Part shown: positions 20,210 to 30,515 of the stretch, in pieces | Position numbering within the stretch: position 1 is the stretch's first letter | Layout: every line of letters starts with the position of its first letter | From: Xanthomonas euroxanthea | GTDB lineage: Bacteria; Pseudomonadota; Gammaproteobacteria; Xanthomonadales; Xanthomonadaceae | Direction of reading: 5' to 3' | Length of the DNA: 64,000 bases | Assembly: GCF_900476395.1 (NCBI RefSeq) | Contig: NZ_UIHB01000005.1 | Location: 1-64,000, forward strand | Program-made: the position numbers and the translations under genes | Notes under the pieces: generated by a model | The model's input: only the letters and a program-made list of their open reading frames with translations | Databases searched by the model: none | What the model was told of the DNA's origin: nothing

Positions 20210-20683
20210 TCCCCCGGCGCCACCGCAGATCGACGGCCACCCGGCTGCCATCCCACGCCCGCACTGCCTCCAGGCCTTGCGGGCGTCTGCTTTTGCACGC
20301 TTCGGACGGTTCACGCGTCTCAGACGAGTGGTATGCGACCACGGGCATGCCGGAATGATGGCCGGTTTGCACCTGGTTATATCCGCATTTTTGACACCCG
20401 CAAATGCAGGCACGCACTTTGCGGTTGATAACACCAGCCAGGGAAGCCCTGCAGGAAACCACAGGCCAATGACCAAACAGATAATTTCAGCACTGGGTAA
20501 TCCACAATAAACTGCATTTGTTTGCAGACATTCGCTGAAAGATTCAGCACACAGGGCTCACCGGGTAGAAAGGAAGCCCTCAGCGTTCATGGAGATAGTG
20601 CCGGTGTAGCATCGATTCGGAGTGGATCGCGCGCGCCCGCCGGCGTCCACTCTCCCATCGCGGGCTTTTCCAGGATCACGCCC
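20210..20683. other. Gene-free interval between rpfB and rpfF
   Basis: 474 bp without a credible gene. It should contain the rpfF promoter. A TTGACA at about 20391 could be a -35 box but has no convincing -10. The open frame running from 20522 into rpfF lacks family sequence and is treated as leader. Confidence 0.6.
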
Positions 20684-21553
20684 ATGAATACCGTTGAAAA
20701 GATTTCGATCGGCCGCCCCCACTCCACCATTCGGGTCGATGCGTCGGCCGCTGATGGCACCCACTGGTTGTTCATGCATGCCAATGCGCGTTTTGGCATC
20801 CGTCCCTGCTGCAGTCCCGAATTGCTGGACGACATATGGGATGTCATGGGATCCATCACCCGCGCCCCGCATGAGCGTCGCAGTGGTGAACTACGCCACT
20901 TCGTGCTTGCATCCGACTCCACCGCCTTCAATCTCGGCGGCGATCTGGACCTGTTTGCACGCCTGATCCGCGACCAAAACCGCGAGCAGTTGATGCGCTA
21001 TGCCACCCGCTGCGTGGAGGGCGTCCATCACCTGCATGTCGGCTTTGGCGGGGACGTGCGCAGCATTGCGCTGCTGCAAGGCGATGCATTGGGAGGTGGA
21101 TTGGAGATGGCGCTGGCCTGCCACACCATCGTGGCCGAAGAAGGCATCGGGATGGGACTGCCCGAGGTCTTGTTCGGTCTGTTTCCGGGCATGGGCGCGT
21201 ATTCGTTTCTGTGCCGTCGCGTGTCGCCCCAACTGGCAGAAAAAATCATTCTCGACGGACGCATCTACAGCAGCGAGGAAATGCATGCGATGGGAATCGT
21301 GGACGTGCTCGTCCCCAAGGGCCAGGGAGTCGTTGCCACCGAAACGCTGATTCGCCAGCAAAAGCGCATCTCCCACGCCTATCTGGCGATGAACGCCGCA
21401 CGCAACCTCGCGCAGGCGGTGCCTTACGACGAATTGCTGCGCATTACCGAGGTCTGGGTCGACACTGCCCTGGCACTGAGCGAGAAATCACTGCGCACGA
21501 TGGACCGTTTGGTCAAGGCACAGAATCGCCGCGCTGGCGCAAGTGCCGCCTGA
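20684..21553 (+). CDS. rpfF: DSF synthase RpfF (enoyl-CoA hydratase/crotonase family)
   Basis: 289 residues, exactly the RpfF length. Crotonase fold with SDSTAFNLGGDLDLF and GDALGGGLEMALACH. The two catalytic glutamates known from RpfF of X. campestris fall at the same numbers here: Glu141 (GGGLEMA) and Glu161 (GLPEVLF). The enzyme dehydrates 3-hydroxyacyl-ACP and releases cis-2-unsaturated fatty acid signals such as DSF (cis-11-methyl-2-dodecenoic acid). It converges on rpfC. In known strains RpfC binds RpfF directly and restrains synthesis at low cell density. Confidence 0.98.
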   Translation: MNTVEKISIGRPHSTIRVDASAADGTHWLFMHANARFGIRPCCSPELLDDIWDVMGSITRAPHERRSGELRHFVLASDSTAFNLGGDLDLFARLIRDQNREQLMRYATRCVEGVHHLHVGFGGDVRSIALLQGDALGGGLEMALACHTIVAEEGIGMGLPEVLFGLFPGMGAYSFLCRRVSPQLAEKIILDGRIYSSEEMHAMGIVDVLVPKGQGVVATETLIRQQKRISHAYLAMNAARNLAQAVPYDELLRITEVWVDTALALSEKSLRTMDRLVKAQNRRAGASAA

Positions 21554-21582
21554 TTTGGTGGATCCAGTACTGGGGGAATCAG

Positions 21583-21601
21583 GCCCGGCCTATCGCCGGG
21601 C
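21583..21601 (+). terminator. Hairpin between convergent rpfF and rpfC
   Basis: gcccggc, a 5-base loop and gccgggc, 29 bases after the rpfF stop and 5 bases from the rpfC stop. T tracts are poor on both sides, so efficiency is uncertain; it probably serves both genes. Confidence 0.55.
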
Positions 21602-21606
21602 TTCAC

Positions 21607-23784
21607 TTAGCCGCGGTCGCCATTCCCGCTGACTCCGCCGTCGGACTTGTTCTGTGCGCGTTGAGCAAGCGCCTCGCGCCCGAGTGTCAACCCCGTCTTC
21701 AGCTGCTCCAGCCTCTGGCTCCATTCTGCGCGCAGCTGCGCTTCCGGCAGGCGCATCAACTCACCTCCCTGTTCGGCCAGCGCCACCAGCCCGAGATTGC
21801 TGGAAACGCCCTTGACCGCATGAGCATGCTCGCGCAGACGTGCCCAGTCCTGGTCCGCCGCCGCCTTGCCGAGCTGGACAACGCAAGCTGCGGCATCGCT
21901 GAGACATTGTTGAATGAACTCGCGTTCGAACTCATTCCCCATCCCCAGTTCCGCCAGCTCGTCGAGCACGGCAGGGTCGAGGACGGCGCCACTCGGCGCC
22001 GGGCTGCGGGTAGCGATGGCCGGATCGGCCTGACGCAGTTTCTGGTTGACGGCGATGTCGGCCAGCGTATCCAGCAACTTGATCGCCGCCACCGGCTTGG
22101 CCAGGAAGGCATAGGCGCCCGCCTGCTCGCAGCTGCGAATCGACTCGGGCGTGACATCGGCGCTCAACACCACGACCGGGGTGCCCGGCATACCGCCCGC
22201 CTGCATCACCCTGAGCTGCTTCAACATGTCCAGACCGCTGACACCGGGCATGTGCAAGTCGACGATGGCCGCGTCGAAGTCTGCCTCGGCCAATGCATCC
22301 AGTACGGCCTCGCCGCCGTCAACGCAGGTCACGCGATGGCCTGCTTTCTGCAGCAGCCGCTGCAGAACCAGGCGATTTGCCAGATGATCGTCCGCCACCA
22401 GGATATGCATGCTGCGCACGCGGGCACGGTGACGTAGAAACGGATCGGCAAACGCAATCACGTTGCCCGGTATCGTGGACTCCGCCTCATGCAGCACAGG
22501 CGATGGCGTTGCTGCGGGCTTGGCGGCCGCCAGGCCAAACGGCAGTTCAAACCAGAACAAGCTGCCGCCCGCGGGATTTTCCTCGAACCCGATCGCGCCC
22601 CCCATCGACTGGACCAGCCCCCTGGCGATCGTGGTTCCCAGGCCGCTGCCTTCGAACCGGCGCGCCAGTCCGGTATCTGCCTGTTCAAACGCCTCGAACA
22701 AACGCGGACGCATATCGACCGGCACACCGATGCCGGTATCGAGCACCTCAAAACGGAGCAGCAAACCGCCACGGCCGCTGGCCTCGGTGGCCGCCACTTT
22801 CAACTGGACACTGCCGTGGTCGGTGAACTTGACCGCGTTGCCGACCAGGTTGAGCAGGATTTGCCGCAGATGTCCCGCGTCCCCGTGCACACGCGAAGGC
22901 ACGTCGGCAGCCACGGCTGTCTGGTAATGCAGCCCCTTGGCCCTGGCCTGCGGCTCCAGGATCAGACCGATTGCCTGCAGGATGTCCTGCAACGCAAAGT
23001 CGGACGTGTTGATCCGCAGCTTGCCGGCTTCGATCGCCGAGATGTCCAGCACCTCCTCTACCAGCGCCAGCAGGCTGCGTGTCGATGCCTGAATGGTCTT
23101 CAGGCATTCGCGCTGCTCGCTATCCAGACGCGTCGTTGCCAATACCTCGGTCATGCCGGACAGGCCATTGAGCGGTGTCCGAAACTCGTGACTCATGTTG
23201 GCCAGGAAGCGGCTCTTGGCCTCACTGGCACGGCGCGCCTCGGCGGTGGCGCGGGTCAACTGCCGCAGAAGACTGGAGAAATACAACGGAACGGCGGCCA
23301 GACCAACGGCAAGCCCGATACCGAGCCGCTGGTTGCGTTGCCAGTAGTCGGTCATCCACAGCGTCGTGGAAAAGCTCACCACCGCCATTCCCACCGCAAG
23401 GTACAGATAGCGGTTGCCGTAGCGCAGGCCGTTGCCGACGGTGACCCACATCACCACGACATAGACCCAGGCTAGCGGCTCGCCCATCTGGATCATGCCG
23501 GCCGCCATCAAGCCGTAATCGGCCAACATGCCCAGGATGCGACGCGCATCCGAGCGCCCGGGCCGCCACAGCAGCCATCCGAACAACGCAAGTCCGAGAC
23601 TCAGGCCCGTCAGCACAATGACCAGAACGCCGGTGTGCTGGTGCGGCGGCAGGCTGTGCCGGACACCCGGCAGCAGGACATACGCCAGGATCAGGCTGAT
23701 CAGCACGATGCGGACGATCGCCTGACCATGTTCGCTGTCGGGTCGATGCATCAACCGCTGCCGGATCCTTCCGAACGGATTCAT
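21607..23784 (-). CDS. rpfC: DSF sensor hybrid histidine kinase RpfC
   Basis: 725 residues. An N-terminal input domain with about five membrane helices (about 22-172) is followed by HisKA with phospho-His199 (NMSHEFRTPLNG) and an HATPase with the N box NLVGNAVKFTD and G boxes DTGIGVP and GSGLGTTIA. A receiver domain (IVDLHMPGVSG) and a C-terminal HPt domain (HAHAVKGVSSNLG) complete the phosphorelay. It senses DSF and passes phosphate to RpfG; at low DSF it binds RpfF. The ATG at 23784 gives the known N-terminal arrangement. It starts 4 bases after the rpfG stop. Confidence 0.97.
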   Translation of the reverse strand: MNPFGRIRQRLMHRPDSEHGQAIVRIVLISLILAYVLLPGVRHSLPPHQHTGVLVIVLTGLSLGLALFGWLLWRPGRSDARRILGMLADYGLMAAGMIQMGEPLAWVYVVVMWVTVGNGLRYGNRYLYLAVGMAVVSFSTTLWMTDYWQRNQRLGIGLAVGLAAVPLYFSSLLRQLTRATAEARRASEAKSRFLANMSHEFRTPLNGLSGMTEVLATTRLDSEQRECLKTIQASTRSLLALVEEVLDISAIEAGKLRINTSDFALQDILQAIGLILEPQARAKGLHYQTAVAADVPSRVHGDAGHLRQILLNLVGNAVKFTDHGSVQLKVAATEASGRGGLLLRFEVLDTGIGVPVDMRPRLFEAFEQADTGLARRFEGSGLGTTIARGLVQSMGGAIGFEENPAGGSLFWFELPFGLAAAKPAATPSPVLHEAESTIPGNVIAFADPFLRHRARVRSMHILVADDHLANRLVLQRLLQKAGHRVTCVDGGEAVLDALAEADFDAAIVDLHMPGVSGLDMLKQLRVMQAGGMPGTPVVVLSADVTPESIRSCEQAGAYAFLAKPVAAIKLLDTLADIAVNQKLRQADPAIATRSPAPSGAVLDPAVLDELAELGMGNEFEREFIQQCLSDAAACVVQLGKAAADQDWARLREHAHAVKGVSSNLGLVALAEQGGELMRLPEAQLRAEWSQRLEQLKTGLTLGREALAQRAQNKSDGGVSGNGDRG

Positions 23785-23788
23785 TGCC

Positions 23789-24925
23789 TCACACCCCGGG
23801 TCGTGCCGATGCGGTCGAGAATTCGCCGCAGATCTGGTCCAGCTGCGCGCGACCGCGCAGCAGCGCATCCACGCAGCGCGGGTCGAACAGGCGACCGCGT
23901 TGTGCATACAGATAGGCCAGCGCGGCGTCCATGGTCCATGCCTCCTTGTACGGGCGCGGCGACAGCAGCGCGTCGAAGACGTCGGCCACCGCCACGATGC
24001 GCGCTTCCAGCGGGATCGCTTCGCCAACCAGCCCATCCGGGTAACCGGTGCCGTCGTAACGCTCGTGGTGACGCAACGCGATCAAGGCGCCGACCTGGAT
24101 GAAACGGTTCTGGCTGCCACTGAGCAGCTCGTAGCCGATGCGCGGATGCCGCTTCATGATGCTCATCTCGTCGTCGGTGAGCTTGCCCGGCTTGAGCAAC
24201 ACCGCGTCGGGAATGGCGATCTTGCCCATGTCGTGCAGCGGTGCGGCCATCTCGATGATGCGCACTTCTTCCTCGGACAATCCGAGCTGCTCGGCGATCA
24301 GGCCGGCCACGTGCGACATGCGCTCCAGGAAGGCGCTGGTGCCCGAGTCGCGGTACTCGATGGCGCGCGCCAGCCGCGACAACGTCTCGCGTTCGCGCTC
24401 TTCGACCTCGTTCATGCTGGCCAGCAGACGCTGCTCCAGCGACAGCGCGCGCTGCTTGACGCTTTCGCTCTGCTGACGCAGCTGCAGCAAATTGGCGCAG
24501 CGTGCGCGCAGTTCGCGCGGACGGATCGGCTTGACCAGGAAGTCGATCACGCCCGCCTCCAGCGCGGCCTGGCGGATCGGCTCGTCGCCGACGATGGTGA
24601 TCAGGATGATCGGGATATCGCGATGGCTTGGCAGCCGGCGCAGACGCCGGGCGAACTCCAGGCCATCCATGCCCGGCATGCGATAGTCGAGCAGCAACAG
24701 ATCCACCCGTCCGGCCTCGCACCACGCCAACGCGTCGAGCGGATCACCGAAATCGTAGACCTTCAATTCCGGTGCGATGTCCTCGATGACGTGGCGCAGC
24801 ATCGTCCGCGCAGACATCTGGTCATCGACAATGACGATGTTCAATCCCAGATCCGCCTTTTCCGACCAGCTTCCCGATGTATCCGCCGACGACACGCCGG
24901 CAAGATTACCCAAAACATCCTGCAT
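23789..24925 (-). CDS. rpfG: Response regulator RpfG, HD-GYP cyclic-di-GMP phosphodiesterase
   Basis: 378 residues, the known RpfG length. The receiver domain (about 28-145) has phosphoacceptor Asp80 in LLLLDYRMPGMDG. A helical linker leads to the HD-GYP domain, with His231-Asp232 (LHDMGKIAIPD), HHE at 286-288 and GYP at 294-296. Phosphorylated RpfG hydrolyses c-di-GMP, relieving its inhibition of virulence gene expression. It is upstream of rpfC in one operon; the rpfH gene found between them in X. c. pv. campestris is absent. Confidence 0.98.
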   Translation of the reverse strand: MQDVLGNLAGVSSADTSGSWSEKADLGLNIVIVDDQMSARTMLRHVIEDIAPELKVYDFGDPLDALAWCEAGRVDLLLLDYRMPGMDGLEFARRLRRLPSHRDIPIILITIVGDEPIRQAALEAGVIDFLVKPIRPRELRARCANLLQLRQQSESVKQRALSLEQRLLASMNEVEERERETLSRLARAIEYRDSGTSAFLERMSHVAGLIAEQLGLSEEEVRIIEMAAPLHDMGKIAIPDAVLLKPGKLTDDEMSIMKRHPRIGYELLSGSQNRFIQVGALIALRHHERYDGTGYPDGLVGEAIPLEARIVAVADVFDALLSPRPYKEAWTMDAALAYLYAQRGRLFDPRCVDALLRGRAQLDQICGEFSTASARPGV

Positions 24926-25033
24926 AGCCGTTGCTCCTCTTTCCTGAGAACGGAAAAGCGATGACGCCGGCCGCCGGGCCGACTCCCCCGACGATACGCC
25001 ATTCGGGGCTCCGCTCTAGCATATGCAGTATCT

Positions 25034-25057
25034 GTGCCGTCGGCACGCCGACGGCAC
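25034..25057. promoter_or_regulatory. Perfect 11-bp inverted repeat between lysS and rpfG
   Basis: gtgccgtcggc, two bases, then the exact complement. On the minus strand the T run lies before the stem rather than after it, so it is not a textbook terminator for lysS. It sits 109 bases upstream of the rpfG ATG and could be a lysS mRNA 3' hairpin, an operator or a leader structure for rpfG. Confidence 0.6.
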
Positions 25058-25065
25058 AAAAAAGA

Positions 25066-26583
<1,518 letters not shown>

Positions 26584-26768
26584 GGCGGGAATCGGTCTGC
26601 GATAGGTCGGGCGCATGCCCGGTGGAGAATGCGGAACCGGGCGGGCCGGTTCCTGCGTTTTACGGTGTCTCGGTGACAACTGCGCGGCGCAACGGGACTG
26701 CGTGGCGATGTGCCGCACTGCAACCGCGCCGCCGATGTCGCAGCGGGCGCGGCGGCCTCGCCGCGCGA

Positions 26769-27894
26769 TCAGGCATCCAGGCGTTTTGAGCCTGCCGCCA
26801 GGCCGGCCTTGAGGCTGGCCTCGACGAATTCGTCCAGATCGCCGTCCAGCACTTTCTGCGTATCGCTGCGTTCGATGCCGGTGCGCAGATCCTTGATGCG
26901 GCTCTGGTCGAGCACGTAGTTGCGGATCTGGCTGCCCCAGCCGATGTCGGACTTGGTGGCTTCCAGCGCGTCGCGTTCGACGTTGCGCTTCTGCACTTCC
27001 AGCTCGTACAGCTTGGCGGCCAGCATCTTCATCGCGTTGTCGCGGTTCTGGTGCTGGCTGCGGCCGGTCTGGCAGGCGACCACGGTGTTGGTCGGGATGT
27101 GCGTGATACGCACTGCCGATTCGGTCTTGTTGACGTGCTGGCCACCGGCACCGGAGGAGCGGTACACGTCGGTACGCAGATCGGCCGGATTGATGTCGAT
27201 CTCGATGTTGTCGTCCACTTCCGGCGACACGAACACCGAGGTGAAGCTGGTATGCCGGCGGTTGTCAGAATCGAACGGCGACTTGCGCACCAGCCGGTGC
27301 ACGCCGATCTCGGTCTTCAGCCAGCCATAGGCATACTCGCCCTCGATGCGGATCGTGGCCGACTTGATGCCTGCCACTTCGCCGCCGGACACTTCCATCA
27401 GCTCGGTCTTCCAGCCGCGCGACTCGGCCCAGCGCAGGTACATGCGCAGCAGGATTTCGGCCCAGTCCTGTGCCTCGGTGCCGCCGGCGCCGGCCTGGAT
27501 GTCGACGAAGGCATTGGCCCCGTCCATCTGCCCGGAGAACATGCGCTGGAATTCCAGCTTTTCGACATGGGTCTGGTACTTGTCCAGATCGGCGATCACC
27601 GCCACCGCGGTGTCTTCGTCCTGCTCGCTCTCGGCCAGTTCCAGCAGATCGGCGGCATCGGCCAGGCCGGCCAGCACGTCGGCGATGCCGATCACGGTCT
27701 TTTCCAGCATCGAGCGCTCGCGCCCCAGGGCCTGCGCGCGCTCGGCGTCGTTCCACACGTCGGGGCTCTCGAGCTCCCGGCTGACTTCTTCTAGACGCTC
27801 TTTCTTGACGTCGTAGTCAAAGATACCCCCTGAGCGAGAGCACGCGATCGTTGAGATCGGTGATGCGCTGGCGGATCGGATTGGTTTCGATCAT
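26769..27894 (-). CDS. prfB: Peptide chain release factor 2, with programmed +1 frameshift
   Basis: Translation starts at ATG 27894 and gives 25 residues ([18 protein letters not shown]...) before an in-frame UGA at 27817-27819. A +1 shift at CUU-U continues into [13 protein letters not shown] and 349 codons, giving about 374 residues in total. The UGA-recognition tripeptide SPF (RKSPFDSDN) and the catalytic GGQ ([13 protein letters not shown]) are present. RF2 releases peptides at UGA and UAA, and low RF2 favours the shift, so the gene autoregulates. The break is a normal regulatory feature, not a pseudogene. Confidence 0.97.
27811..27840 (-). promoter_or_regulatory. prfB programmed frameshift site
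   Basis: On the minus strand AGGGGG lies just before TAT CTT TGA C. This is the internal Shine-Dalgarno-like sequence plus slippery CUU and UGA-C found in classical RF2 genes. Confidence 0.95.
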
Positions 27895-28128
27895 GACGGA
27901 TTTCCGGCAAACAAGCCCGGTAGTTTAGCAAGCGGGCGGCGGCGGCGGAACGCGGTGGCGATCGTGACGGGCCGCAGTTTCGTGCCGGCCATGGACGTCA
28001 TGGCGACCACTGCAAGCTCAGACCGGAGCAAGGCAGCCAGCAGGCGGTCCAGATGACGAGCGTCTGGGCTCATCTGCCACTGCGAGGCTGGCGCTCGCTC
28101 CGGTCGCAAGGCTGACCGCCTGGAACGG

Positions 28129-29049
28129 TCAGCCCGGCGCGGCCTCGACACGCTGCGGTGTGGGCGCCTGCCCCGCCAACGCCCGTAATGCAGCCAGGTA
28201 ACGGCGACTGCACGGCAGCACGCCGGCGTCGGCCAGGTGTACGCGGGCGTCGCCGGATTCCAGCGGCTCGATCGCCTGCACGCGTGCCAGCTTCACCAGA
28301 TAGCTGCGATGGATACGCACGAACACGGCCGGGTCGAGCCTGGCCTCGATCGCGGCCATCGTGCTGCGCAGCGGGTAATCGTGGCCGCGTACATGCAGGT
28401 TGACGTAGTTACCCGACGCCTGGATCCACTCGATGTCGGCGGTGGCGACCAGGAAGTCGCGCCCCAGCTTGCGCACCAGAAAGCGTTCCGGACGGTCCAG
28501 TGGCTCGACCGGCGGGCCTTCGTCCGGCGCGGCCAGCAGATGCGCCTCGCCCTGCCGACGCCGGCCATACCAGGCCAGCGTGTGGCGTAGCGCCACCAGC
28601 AGGGCAAAGGTGCGCAGATCCTTGGACAGCTCGTAAATCCACTGCAACCGCAAGGCGCCGAAATCGTAGTGCGCACCGACCGCCAGATAGACCAGCTTGC
28701 GCAGCAGCACCATGCCGCTCACGTGCAGCAGCCACCAGGCAAGTGCGGCCGCAATATAGACAGGAACGCGCCGCCGCCAGACATCGGCATGCAATGGCCA
28801 ACGCGTGCAGAGCCAGATCAGCGGCGGCAAGAGCAGCAGTGAGACGGTCGCGCTGCTCAACTCCCAGGTCAGCACCTGCCACAGCAGCAGCGGCTGGCCG
28901 TCGCGCCGTGCCGCCAGCCATGTGCTGGCGGTGTTGCCCAGCGCGCTGCCATAGAAAACCAGCAGCCAGATCAACGCCACCCAGCGCCTGCCCGCATTGG
29001 CATCGCTGTCGGTCTCGCGTTCGATCGCCCCGGACACAGGTGAATTCAT
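28129..29049 (-). CDS. rpfD: Membrane LytTR-family regulator RpfD
   Basis: 306 residues. Four hydrophobic helices (about 22-45, 60-85, 95-118 and 145-165) precede a C-terminal LytTR DNA-binding domain (about 190-290) with EWIQASGNYVNLHVRG, LRSTMAAIEARL and FVRIHRSYLVKLARV. Such membrane-bound LytTR regulators bind DNA directly and probably sense a membrane or envelope signal. RpfD is the named LytTR member of the Xanthomonas rpf region; assignment rests on domain architecture and position near prfB, recJ and greA. It is divergent from the acyltransferase gene. Confidence 0.88.
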   Translation of the reverse strand: MNSPVSGAIERETDSDANAGRRWVALIWLLVFYGSALGNTASTWLAARRDGQPLLLWQVLTWELSSATVSLLLLPPLIWLCTRWPLHADVWRRRVPVYIAAALAWWLLHVSGMVLLRKLVYLAVGAHYDFGALRLQWIYELSKDLRTFALLVALRHTLAWYGRRRQGEAHLLAAPDEGPPVEPLDRPERFLVRKLGRDFLVATADIEWIQASGNYVNLHVRGHDYPLRSTMAAIEARLDPAVFVRIHRSYLVKLARVQAIEPLESGDARVHLADAGVLPCSRRYLAALRALAGQAPTPQRVEAAPG

Positions 29050-29180
29050 CCGCGCATTCTATGCAAACCGCCCGCTGGCCGCCCCCGGTTCGTCCCTGCA
29101 GGACCGCAACTGGTCACTCCGGGACGGCATTGCCACCCTTGGCGCAGCTGCCTGGGACCGGCGTTGCCGAGGATGCGGGC

Positions 29181-30416
29181 ATGTCTCCTACCGACACGAC
29201 CATGACCGAGCGCCGCCACGATATCGACGCCTTGCGCGTCTTCGCCTTCGCACTGCTGATCCTGTACCACGTGGGCATGGCCTACGTGGCCGACTGGGAG
29301 TTCCACCTCAAGAGCGTGCACACCGCGCAGTGGCTGCAATGGCCGATGATCGTGCTCAACCGCTGGCGGATGCCCTTGCTGTTCATGATCTCCGGCATCG
29401 CCATCGGGCTGTCGCGGCCGCAGGCCACGCCCTGGCGCTTTGCCTTGCGGCGCTGCGGGCGATTGCTGCCACCGTTGTTGTTCGGCATGTTCGTGGTGGT
29501 GGCGGTGCAGGCCTATTGCCAGGGCGTGAGCAACGGCAAGGTCAGCCCGGGCTTGGGCAACTTCCTGTTGCGCTACTGGCAGGTGCGGCCGTGGCCGGCC
29601 GGCAGTTTCGATGGCTGGCAGCATGGCATCACCTGGAACCACCTGTGGTATCTGGCCTATCTGCTGCCCTATACCGTCGCATTGATGGCGCTGGTATCGC
29701 TGACACGCCCGCTGCGGCTGACCGCGTTACCGGGCCTGCCCACTGCGCTGGCCGTGCCGGCCCTGCTGCTGTTGCCGATCCTGTGGGAAGCGTTCTGCGT
29801 GCTGTGGGTGATGCCACGCCACCCGCCCACCCACGCGCTGTTTGGCGACTGGTTCGTGCACGCCGAGTCGTTCCCGTTGTTCGTCCTGGGATACCTGCTG
29901 GCGCGCAGCGAGCGCTTCTGGCAGTGGGCCGTGCAGCTGCGCTGGCTCACGCTAGGCACCGCGCTTACGGCAATCGGCACCGAACTGGCCATTCGCTATG
30001 CCAGCATCCATGGGCAGACTGCGCAACCGGGTGCACCACTTACCGCGCTGCCGTGGGAGGTGATCGAGCACAGCGCACGTGCCGCCTACACCTGGCTGGC
30101 GCTGCTGGCGATTCTTGGCTGGGCCAGGCACCGATTGAACCGCCCGTTCCGCTGGCTGCCGTATTGCACGGAGGCGGTGTTCCCGTGGTACATCCTGCAC
30201 CAGAGCCTGATCATCGTGACGCTGTACTGGCTGATGCCCCTGCATCTGAATGCCTGGCTGGAGCCGACGCTGGTGATCGCCGCCACCGTGATCGGCTGCC
30301 TGGCGTTGCACGAGTTTGCGATCCGCCGGGTGCGCTGGTTGCGTCCCTTGTTCGGATTGCGCGCACGCACGCCGCGTTCGGCGAGGAAGGCCGACGTCAT
30401 GCCGATGACCCCATGA
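29181..30416 (+). CDS. Membrane acyltransferase, family 3
   Basis: 411 residues with about ten membrane helices. It opens with the family signature RRHDIDALRVFAFALLILYHVGMAYV, containing the conserved Arg and catalytic His. It then has NRWRMPLLFMISGIAIGLS and a later HLWYLAYLLPY. These enzymes move acyl groups (acetyl, succinyl) from the cytoplasm onto sugars or glycans; OpgC-type glucan modification is one possibility, but the substrate is not deducible. The ATG at 29181 is preferred; MTERRHD at 29202 is an alternative. It is divergent from rpfD across 131 bp. Confidence 0.88.
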   Translation: MSPTDTTMTERRHDIDALRVFAFALLILYHVGMAYVADWEFHLKSVHTAQWLQWPMIVLNRWRMPLLFMISGIAIGLSRPQATPWRFALRRCGRLLPPLLFGMFVVVAVQAYCQGVSNGKVSPGLGNFLLRYWQVRPWPAGSFDGWQHGITWNHLWYLAYLLPYTVALMALVSLTRPLRLTALPGLPTALAVPALLLLPILWEAFCVLWVMPRHPPTHALFGDWFVHAESFPLFVLGYLLARSERFWQWAVQLRWLTLGTALTAIGTELAIRYASIHGQTAQPGAPLTALPWEVIEHSARAAYTWLALLAILGWARHRLNRPFRWLPYCTEAVFPWYILHQSLIIVTLYWLMPLHLNAWLEPTLVIAATVIGCLALHEFAIRRVRWLRPLFGLRARTPRSARKADVMPMTP

Positions 30417-30515
30417 ACACCAGGCGCAGGGTGGCGCTGTTTCGCCTGCCACGCACTGGACGGCCCGTCGGCAGCAACGCAAGATGCGCGCCGGACACGC
30501 TCTTTCGAAGACACC

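Noticed and set aside
20522..20683. N-terminal extension of rpfF from an earlier ATG
   Set aside because: The 54 extra residues have no family sequence; starting at 20684 gives the exact 289-residue RpfF with catalytic Glu141 and Glu161 at the known numbers.
26769..27758. prfB as a gene truncated at its 5' end
   Set aside because: The missing part is present in the other frame with the standard RF2 frameshift site.
28500..29180. Long N-terminal extension of the acyltransferase frame
   Set aside because: It is the antisense of rpfD; the family signature starts just after ATG 29181.
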